Below, one piece after another: positions 13,444 to 18,725 of a DNA stretch of 18,725 nucleotides. Numbering within the stretch: position 1 is the first letter of the stretch; each line of letters opens with the position of its first letter. A program made the translations under genes and the position numbers. A model generated the notes under the pieces. That model did not search any database. It was not told the origin of the DNA and saw only the letters and a list, made by a program, of their open reading frames with translations. The stretch lies in the NCBI GenBank assembly GCA_002454125.1, contig DKII01000156.1, positions 1 to 18,725 on the forward strand, written 5' to 3'. Origin of the DNA: Novosphingobium sp. UBA6722. Its GTDB lineage: Bacteria; Pseudomonadota; Alphaproteobacteria; Sphingomonadales; Sphingomonadaceae.

Positions 13444-14960
13444 AGGCAAGCCTCGAGGTAGGCCTGATCGAACCCGAACTGGCGGGCCTTTTCCAGCGTA
13501 TAGGGGCGCAGGCCCGACGGGCGGAATTCGCCGATGATCTTGCCGTCTTCGCTCTCGTCCAGATACTCGAATTTGAACAGTTCCTGGGTCACGATCACGT
13601 CACCTTCCATCCCGATCACCTCGGTGATGTTGGTCGTGCGGCGCGAACCGTCGCGCAGGCGCTTCACCTGAACGATGATGTCCACCGATTCGGCGATCTG
13701 GCGCGAAATGGCTTCCTTCGGGATCTTGATGTCGCCCATCAGGATCATGTTTTCCATACGGCCGAGGCACTCACGCGGGCTGTTGGCGTGCAGGGTGCAC
13801 ATCGAACCATCGTGACCGGTGTTCATCGCGGCGAGGAGGTCAAAGCACTCCGCGCCGCGGATTTCGCCCAGGATGATCCGGTCAGGACGCATACGCAGGG
13901 CGTTCTTGACGAGGTCACCGATGGTAATCGCGCCTTGCCCTTCAAGGTTCGGCGGACGGGTTTCAAGCGGCAGCCAGTGCGGCTGCTGCAGCCGAAGTTC
14001 GGCCGCGTCTTCGATGGTCAGCACGCGCTCGCCCGGGTCGATCATCTTCGACATGGCGTTGAGCATGGTCGTTTTACCCGAACCCGTACCGCCCGAGATG
14101 ACGATGTTCATGCGGCAGGCGCCGGCGATCTTTAGCGCGGTGCACATCTTGTCGCTCATCGAGCCAAAGTCGCGCAGCATGTCGAGCGTGATCGGCTTCT
14201 CGGAAAACTTACGAATCGAGATCGCGGTGCCGCGCAGCGACAGCGGCGGCACGATGACGTTAACGCGGCTGCCGTCCTTGAGGCGGGCGTCGGCCAGCGG
14301 GGTGGTCTGGTCAACGCGGCGGCCGACCTGGTTCACGATCCGCTGGGCGATCTGGAACAGGTGGTTTTCATCGCGGAAATGGATCGGGGCGAGTTGCAGC
14401 TTGCCCTTCTTTTCGATGTAGGTCTGATCCGGCCCGTTGACCATGATGTCGGACACGTCAGGGTCATTCAGCAGCTCTTCGAGCGGACCAAAGCCCAGCA
14501 GTTCGTCGATCAGAACCTTCTCGAGCGCGAACTGTTCACGCCGGTTCAGCGTAACCTTCAGTTCGGCCAGAACTTCCATGATGATCGGGCGGAACTCTTC
14601 AGAGAGCTCTTCCTTGCTCAGCGTGGCGGCGGCTTCCGGATCGACGCGTTCGAGCAGGCGCGGCAGCACCTGTTCCTTGATCTTGTGGACCGAGGCTTCG
14701 AAGCCTTCGGCCTGGTGCTGGTTATCGACCACGCCGTTGACGCGGTCCTGCAGCCGGGTCATCGCGTCAGCCTTGATCGCGCCGTTGTCGTAGGACGCGG
14801 GTTCGGCGCTTTCACCGGGCAGCGGCGGGAACTGGTCACCGCCGGGGACAGGCGCCTTGGGCGCTTCGATCCCACCCTTCATCGGGCGGGCCACACCAAA
14901 CTGGGGGCGTGCCCCAGGTGCCATGCCACCAGCTCCGTTGCGTCGGCCGAATGCGCTCAT
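13440..14960 (-). CDS. cpaF: CpaF/TadA-type secretion ATPase
   Basis: The gene encodes 506 residues of the VirB11/TadA type II/IV secretion ATPase family that powers Flp pilus (Tad) assembly. The Walker A motif GGTGSGKT is at residues 290-297; the Walker B region RIILGEIRGAE is at 361-371; the conserved TGHDGSMCTLHAN follows at 381-393. The first ~65 residues are proline- and glycine-rich and variable, a feature of CpaF homologues. In Caulobacter-type loci cpaF is followed by tadB/tadC-like genes. Here the gene downstream is convergent and the gene upstream is divergent, so it stands alone. Its partners must be encoded elsewhere, or it serves another system. The ribosome-binding site is weak (GAAG close to ATG). 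Confidence 0.92.
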   Translation of the reverse strand: MSAFGRRNGAGGMAPGARPQFGVARPMKGGIEAPKAPVPGGDQFPPLPGESAEPASYDNGAIKADAMTRLQDRVNGVVDNQHQAEGFEASVHKIKEQVLPRLLERVDPEAAATLSKEELSEEFRPIIMEVLAELKVTLNRREQFALEKVLIDELLGFGPLEELLNDPDVSDIMVNGPDQTYIEKKGKLQLAPIHFRDENHLFQIAQRIVNQVGRRVDQTTPLADARLKDGSRVNVIVPPLSLRGTAISIRKFSEKPITLDMLRDFGSMSDKMCTALKIAGACRMNIVISGGTGSGKTTMLNAMSKMIDPGERVLTIEDAAELRLQQPHWLPLETRPPNLEGQGAITIGDLVKNALRMRPDRIILGEIRGAECFDLLAAMNTGHDGSMCTLHANSPRECLGRMENMILMGDIKIPKEAISRQIAESVDIIVQVKRLRDGSRRTTNITEVIGMEGDVIVTQELFKFEYLDESEDGKIIGEFRPSGLRPYTLEKARQFGFDQAYLEACL

Positions 14961-15149
14961 GCTTCAAAATCCCAACTGTGCCCGGGCGTCGACCATGGTC
15001 TCGCATGGCTACCCCGGGGCTAAGCTGGATGGTGAATAGATCGGAAACTTTGATTATTTCCTAATGCCGCACCCCTTGCTGGAACATCGGCTTGGCAAAC
15101 GCGCGGGGGCGGCTAAGGGTGCGGCCACCCTGACGCAAAGGTTGCCCGA
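14961..15149. other. Divergent intergenic region between cpaF and a DMT transporter gene
   Basis: These 189 bases must hold the promoters of cpaF (minus) and the exporter gene (plus). A locally AT-rich patch at about 15036-15065 (around CTTTGATTATTTCCTAAT) is the likeliest promoter area. No clear -35/-10 pair, operator palindrome or RNA gene was recognised. Confidence 0.4.
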
Positions 15150-16049
15150 TTGCCTGCTGAAAACCGAACCGGCCTGCTTTTCGCCCTTGCCGGTTTTGCC
15201 GTGCTTTCCGTAGGGGACGGCGTGATCAAGTCGATGGCCGGACAATGGTCCCCGGTGGCGATCGCGGCGCTGCGGTTCAGCATCGCTGCGGTGGGGCTGG
15301 GGGTGCTGCTGGCCGCCCGCGAGGGAACTGCGGCGATGCGCGAGATGTGGCGCTGGCCGCAAGCGGGGAGAGGCTTCGCGCTCGCAATTTCATCAACCAT
15401 TTTCTTCACTTCGCTGTTTGTCCTGCCATTGGCGACGGCGACGGCACTGGGCTTTACCAGTCCGATGTTTGCGGCCCTGTATGCCGCTGTCCTGCTGGGC
15501 GAGCCGGCGCGCAAGGAAACCTGGACTGCCTCGGCCATCGCCTTCATCGGGGTGCTGATCGTGCTGCGGCCCAACCTGGTGGAAGCGGGCTGGTGGGCCG
15601 TGCTGCCGGTCTTCTCGGCGATGACCTTTGCCTTGCTGATCATCGGCAACCGCTATGTCGCGGGGCAGGCATCGGGCCTGGCAATGCAGTTCGTGGTTGC
15701 GGCCTATGCCGCGCCGATCCTGCTGATAGCGACCCCGCTGTTTGCCCTGACCGGCATTGAGCGCTTCGCCATCGGCGTGCCGGACTGGACTATCCTGGCG
15801 CGCTGCGCCGTAGTGGCGCTGACCGCCAGTTGTGCGCATTGGCTGGTCTACCTGGGCACAACCCGCTCAGGCGCGGCCAAGGTTGCGCCGATGAGTTACA
15901 TCCAGCTGCTGGTCGCCAGCGTGATCGGCTGGGGCTGGTTCGGTGATCATCCGGACGGCTGGACGCTGGTCGGCGCGGTCATCATTATCGGGGCGGGCCT
16001 CTACCTGTGGCGCGCCGGCCTGGTGAAAGAACCGGCAGAGAGCGAATAG
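15150..16049 (+). CDS. DMT superfamily (EamA-type) transporter
   Basis: The gene encodes 299 residues with about ten hydrophobic helices in two five-helix halves, the layout of EamA/RhaT-type drug/metabolite transporters of the inner membrane. Recognisable parts are LSVGDGVIKSMAGQWSPVAI and LRFSIAAVGLG in the first half, and KVAPMSYIQLLVASVIGWGWFGDHPDGW in the second. Substrates in this superfamily are diverse (amino acids, metabolites, purines) and cannot be predicted here. The start is TTG at 15150: AAGG at 15138-15141 gives a well-spaced ribosome-binding site and no ATG or GTG is available before the first helix. It is followed after 84 bp by a small exported protein gene on the same strand. 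Confidence 0.88.
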   Translation: MPAENRTGLLFALAGFAVLSVGDGVIKSMAGQWSPVAIAALRFSIAAVGLGVLLAAREGTAAMREMWRWPQAGRGFALAISSTIFFTSLFVLPLATATALGFTSPMFAALYAAVLLGEPARKETWTASAIAFIGVLIVLRPNLVEAGWWAVLPVFSAMTFALLIIGNRYVAGQASGLAMQFVVAAYAAPILLIATPLFALTGIERFAIGVPDWTILARCAVVALTASCAHWLVYLGTTRSGAAKVAPMSYIQLLVASVIGWGWFGDHPDGWTLVGAVIIIGAGLYLWRAGLVKEPAESE

Positions 16050-16133
16050 GCTCGACGAACGGCATCACAAGGTGCTTGGCCTACGCCGTCCGGCCGCTAG
16101 AACAGCCACTTCGCCATGTCCGGGGTCGCCGCG

Positions 16134-16595
16134 ATGAAGAAGCTGTTTCTGCCCGTCCTGCTGCTGCTGTCCACGCCGCTGGGTGCGCAAAGTGCCGCCC
16201 GCAGCCTGCCTGAATGGATGGCTGGCACCTGGATGACCGAGGACGGTGCCAGCTGGTCGGACGAAGTCTGGACCGATGCTCGCGGCGGGCTGATGCTGGG
16301 GATTGCCCGAACCGGCTTCGGCCCCCGGCTTAACAGCTGGGAAATCGCGCAAATCCGCCAGAAGCCGGATGGCACGATCAGTTTCCTGGCCCAGCCGCAG
16401 GGCAAGCCGGCGTCCGAGTTTCCGATGGTCCTCGTTAGCGAGGAAGCGATCGAATTTGCCAATCCGGCGCACGATTACCCGCAGCGGATCCGCTACTGGC
16501 GCCAGGGCAAGCTGCTGATGGCAGAGATTTCCAAGATCGATGGCAGCCAGGTGATGCGCTGGAATTACCGCCCCGTTGTACCCCCACAGGATTGA
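16134..16595 (+). CDS. Small exported protein, DUF6265-like
   Basis: The gene encodes 153 residues from ATG 16134. I chose this start because it gives a compact signal peptide (MKKLFLPVLLLLSTPLGAQ, cleavage near residue 18-20) and has GGGGT about eight bases upstream; ATG 16116 adds six residues and has no ribosome-binding site. The mature protein reads WMAGTWMTEDG, then GGLMLGIART, then FANPAHDYPQRIRYWRQGKLLMAEI. This pattern, with a conserved NPxHDxPQRIxY core, matches a family of lipocalin-like small beta proteins annotated as DUF6265. No catalytic role is known. It ends 5 bp before the PhzF-family gene, so the two are probably cotranscribed. Confidence 0.78.
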   Translation: MKKLFLPVLLLLSTPLGAQSAARSLPEWMAGTWMTEDGASWSDEVWTDARGGLMLGIARTGFGPRLNSWEIAQIRQKPDGTISFLAQPQGKPASEFPMVLVSEEAIEFANPAHDYPQRIRYWRQGKLLMAEISKIDGSQVMRWNYRPVVPPQD

Positions 16596-16600
16596 GTGCC

Positions 16601-17437
16601 ATGTCTGTTTCCCGCCGTTTCGCCCAGGTCGATGTCTTCACTGCGGTGCCGCTGATGGGCAATCCTGTCGCCGTTGTGCTCGACGGGGCAGGGCTGAGCA
16701 CCGAGCAGATGCAGGCCATGGCCGCCTGGACCAACTTGTCAGAGACAACCTTTGTCCTGCTGCCAACCAATTCAGAGGCGGATTACCGGGTGCGGATCTT
16801 CACGCCCAAGGCCGAGCTGCCCTTTGCCGGCCACCCGACGCTGGGCACGGCCCATGCGGTGATCGAGGCGGGCATTGCCGTGCCCAAGGATGGCCGCCTG
16901 GTGCAGGAATGCGCGGTTGGCCTGGTCGAACTGACGGTCGGCGCGGATCGCCTGTCGTTCCGCCTGCCGCGTTATGCGCTGACCGAGCTCAGCGATCCTG
17001 AGGCGACGGCCTGGATCAACGCGCCGGTGAAGGGTGCGGCGCAAGCGGTCGATGTCGGGCCGGTCTGGCTGGTGGCAGAAGTGGACGGTGTTTCCGCGCT
17101 TGAGAACCTGGCCCATGATGAGGCCCGGCTGGCGGCCTACTATGTTCCGAAGGGTTGGACCGGCGCGACGCTATACGCTGCTGATGGCGACCGGGTGGTG
17201 GTCCGCAGCTTTGCTCCTGGCGATGGCATCCCTGAAGACCCGGTTTGCGGCAGCGGCAATGGCGCTGCGGCGGCGTTCCGCCTCACCGCTGGGCAAGTCA
17301 GCGATGGCGACAGCTACCGCGCCAGCCAGGGCCGCCAGGTCGGCCGCGATGGCTGGATTGATGTGCGGTTTGAGGGGGCCACTATCCACATTGGCGGGCA
17401 GTGCGTGACTGTGCTCAGGGGGTCCGCCGCTATCTGA
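16601..17437 (+). CDS. PhzF family isomerase/epimerase-like protein
   Basis: The gene encodes 278 residues with the two-domain fold of the PhzF/diaminopimelate epimerase-like superfamily. Visible family marks are VDVFTAVPLMGNPVAVV at the N-terminus, the catalytic-type Glu48 in NLSETTFV, FTPKAELPFAGHPTLGTAH around residue 75, and EDPVCGSGNG at residues 212-221. Only a minority of this family makes phenazines; no phenazine genes are nearby, so the name phzF in its strict sense is not justified. The ATG at 16601 has AGGA nine bases upstream. The stop overlaps the convergent methyltransferase gene by eight bases. Confidence 0.9.
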   Translation: MSVSRRFAQVDVFTAVPLMGNPVAVVLDGAGLSTEQMQAMAAWTNLSETTFVLLPTNSEADYRVRIFTPKAELPFAGHPTLGTAHAVIEAGIAVPKDGRLVQECAVGLVELTVGADRLSFRLPRYALTELSDPEATAWINAPVKGAAQAVDVGPVWLVAEVDGVSALENLAHDEARLAAYYVPKGWTGATLYAADGDRVVVRSFAPGDGIPEDPVCGSGNGAAAAFRLTAGQVSDGDSYRASQGRQVGRDGWIDVRFEGATIHIGGQCVTVLRGSAAI

Positions 17438-18161
17438 GCGAGACGACCAGCCGATAACCCGCATCGTAGCTGTCCCCAGCCAGCAAGGCGCCATAGCGCT
17501 GCTCCCAAGCGCCGCTGGCCAGATCATCGGCCAGCCGCTTGAAGCCGGCTTCGGCCTGCTCAATCTTCCAGAACGAGGAGCTGCCCTTGCGGATGCGTGG
17601 GTCAAGATAGGCCGCTGGCCGCCGCCAATAGGCGTAGAGGAAACCGTCGGTGCAATCATGCGGGACCAGCACCGGCTCGACCGTAACTGGTCCGAGCCAG
17701 TCCGCCAGCTGATCGAGCGAAGGCATGGCAGCCTCATCCAGCTCTGCCAGTTCGGGCAGGTAATCGGTCAGCCATGGCCGCGCTGCGGGATCGAAGGTCA
17801 GCAGCACGACGCGTTGACGGGCCACGCGGCACATCTCGCGGATCCCTTGCTGCTGGTCGGGCCAGTGATGGATTGTGAGAACACCCATCACGGCGTCGAA
17901 GCTCTGGTCCGGGAAGGGGATGGCTCCGGCCGACCCTTGGACTGCCGGGGCTGAGCCTGCGGGGCGCTGACTGATCATTTCCGCCGACGGCTCAAGCGCC
18001 ACCACGTCGCGATCTGCTGGCTCGTAGGAACCGGCGCCGGCACCGACATTGAGGACCGTCCGCGCCGCGCCCAGGGCGCGTTCGATCTGCGCCGCGATTC
18101 GCGGGTCGGGCTTGCGCAGCTGGGCGTAATCGATCCCGATCGTGTCGTAGAGCGCTGGCAT
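17430..18161 (-). CDS. Class I SAM-dependent methyltransferase
   Basis: The gene encodes 243 residues. Motif I VLNVGAGAGSYEP is at residues 36-48, with VVALEPS as the following acidic strand end and IPFPDQSFDAVMGVLTIHHWPD as the motif II/III region. This is the Methyltransf_11 (UbiE-like) layout. The C-terminal part is rich in aromatic residues and probably forms the acceptor site (DGFLYAYWRRPAAYLD). The acceptor is unknown. The ATG at 18161 lacks a clear Shine-Dalgarno. It lies downstream of atpC on the same strand, with a terminator hairpin between. Its 3' end overlaps the PhzF-family gene tail to tail. Confidence 0.86.
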   Translation of the reverse strand: MPALYDTIGIDYAQLRKPDPRIAAQIERALGAARTVLNVGAGAGSYEPADRDVVALEPSAEMISQRPAGSAPAVQGSAGAIPFPDQSFDAVMGVLTIHHWPDQQQGIREMCRVARQRVVLLTFDPAARPWLTDYLPELAELDEAAMPSLDQLADWLGPVTVEPVLVPHDCTDGFLYAYWRRPAAYLDPRIRKGSSSFWKIEQAEAGFKRLADDLASGAWEQRYGALLAGDSYDAGYRLVVSLR

Positions 18162-18195
18162 TGCTGGACTATCTGCACATTGGCAGGTTTACGCA

Positions 18196-18226
18196 AACGA
18201 AAAGGGCGACCCGCAGGCCGCCCTTT
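18196..18226 (-). terminator. Intrinsic terminator of the ATP synthase operon
   Basis: Read on the minus strand, AAAGGGCGGCC pairs with GGTCGCCCTTT around a four-base loop TGCG, giving an 11-bp stem with one G-U pair, followed by TTTTCGTTT. On the plus strand the same position is an A-C mismatch and no T-tract follows, so it is oriented for the minus strand. It begins 27 bases after the atpC stop. Confidence 0.85.
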
Positions 18227-18252
18227 GCTTGTCCAGGTTGAAGCCGAAAGCC

Positions 18253-18510
18253 TTAGCCTTCGACGTGTTCTGCCAGGACAGTCAGGCCAGTCGCGGCGAC
18301 TTCAGCGAAGCCCCCCTGAATCTGGATCGTTTCCGGAGCGGCGCCTTCGGTCCGGTAGACCAGCAGGGCTCCGTCACGGATGGTCGACATGAAGGGTGCG
18401 TGCCCTTCAAGCACGCCGAACTCGCCTTCCGCACCGGGGACGACCACCATGTGGACGTCTTCCGAGCGAACGAGCCGTGCCGGCGTGACGAGTTCGAAGT
18501 GCAGGGCCAT
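18253..18510 (-). CDS. atpC: F-type ATP synthase epsilon subunit, short form
   Basis: The gene encodes 85 residues of the epsilon subunit, which sits on the central stalk of F1 and couples rotation to catalysis. The N-terminal beta-sandwich is complete: HFELVTPARLV, then VVVPGAEGEFGVLEGHAPFMSTIRDG and IQGGFAEVAATGLTVLAE. The chain ends there, so the C-terminal helical hairpin of the ~130-residue E. coli-type subunit is missing. Such short epsilon chains are common in alphaproteobacteria, where inhibition is handled by other means such as the zeta protein. It starts 5 bp after atpD and is followed by the operon terminator. Confidence 0.95.
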   Translation of the reverse strand: MALHFELVTPARLVRSEDVHMVVVPGAEGEFGVLEGHAPFMSTIRDGALLVYRTEGAAPETIQIQGGFAEVAATGLTVLAEHVEG

Positions 18511-18515
18511 GATGC

Positions 18516-18725
18516 TTAGGCTTCCTCGGCCAGCTTCTTGGCCTTTTCGACCGCTTCGTCGATCCCGCCGACCATGTAGAAGGCGGCTTCGGGCAGGTGA
18601 TCGTATTCGCCTTCGACCACGGCCTTGAACGAACGCACGGTGTCTTCGACCTGGACGAACTTGCCCGGGATGTTGGTGAAGACTTCGGCGACGTGGAACG
18701 GCTGCGACAGGAAGCGCTGGATCTT
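18516..18725 (-). CDS. atpD: F-type ATP synthase beta subunit, 3' end (partial)
   Basis: This is the last 69 codons plus stop of the catalytic beta subunit. It reads KIQRFLSQPFHVAEVFTNIPG, then VRSFKAVVEGEYDHLPEAAFYMVGGIDEAVEKAKKL, the standard C-terminal helical domain of AtpD. The 5' part, with the P-loop and nucleotide site, lies beyond the end of the window. The frame is open to the last base. Gene order atpD-atpC is the normal end of the atp operon. Confidence 0.97.
   Translation of the reverse strand, partial: KIQRFLSQPFHVAEVFTNIPGKFVQVEDTVRSFKAVVEGEYDHLPEAAFYMVGGIDEAVEKAKKLAEEA

Noticed and set aside
14964..14996. Ten-codon open frame (MVDARAQLGF) just before cpaF on the minus strand
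   Set aside because: No ribosome-binding site and no attenuation structure nearby; frames this short arise often by chance.
16601..17437. Phenazine biosynthesis role for the PhzF-family protein
   Set aside because: No other phenazine genes are present, and most family members have unrelated or unknown functions.

Overview
The window reads as a chromosomal segment of a high-GC alphaproteobacterium, most likely a member of the Sphingomonadales. This rests on the general look of the proteins, a split glycine decarboxylase (gcvPA/gcvPB) behind a tandem glycine riboswitch, a short ATP synthase epsilon subunit, an entericidin-type lipoprotein and an ABA4-like membrane protein. Almost all of it is coding. 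I see no insertion sequences, CRISPR arrays, tRNAs, rRNAs or phage genes.

Layout. (i) 1-596: the 3' end of pntB (proton-translocating transhydrogenase) coupled to a small lipoprotein. (ii) 655-3847: three exported or membrane-anchored proteins with ATGA stop/start overlaps: a parallel beta-helix protein, a protein with two CXXCH haem-binding motifs, and an alpha/beta hydrolase. An imperfect 20-bp palindrome lies just before the first start. The first two resemble a recurrent gene pair of unknown function, and this is the best candidate here for an undescribed system. (iii) 3918-6437: an overlapping operon of an aspartate/glutamate racemase-family protein lacking one catalytic cysteine, a Dgt-like dNTP triphosphohydrolase and an atypical short-chain dehydrogenase (HTATIP2-like). 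(iv) 6511-11670: tandem glycine riboswitch, gcvT-gcvH-gcvPA-gcvPB, then an ABA4-like membrane protein 6 bp downstream. (v) 11675-13443: on the minus strand, a periplasmic protein with a TonB-C-like end and a 42-residue entericidin-like lipoprotein that is easily missed; on the plus strand, a 71-residue membrane protein. Two abutting perfect 10-bp palindromes lie in the divergent gap. (vi) 13440-14960 (minus): a CpaF-type secretion ATPase with no tadB/tadC neighbours. (vii) 15150-17437 (plus): a DMT-family exporter, a small exported protein and a PhzF-family protein. (viii) 17430-18725 (minus): the end of the ATP synthase operon (atpD 3' end, atpC), an intrinsic terminator and a SAM methyltransferase.

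How the genes work together. The clearest unit is the glycine cleavage operon: GcvT, GcvH and GcvPA/PB form three of the four components of the complex (the L-protein is elsewhere), and the riboswitch ties expression to glycine. PntB and AtpD/AtpC are core energy-metabolism genes cut by the window edges. The remaining short operons have no shared pathway that I can identify.
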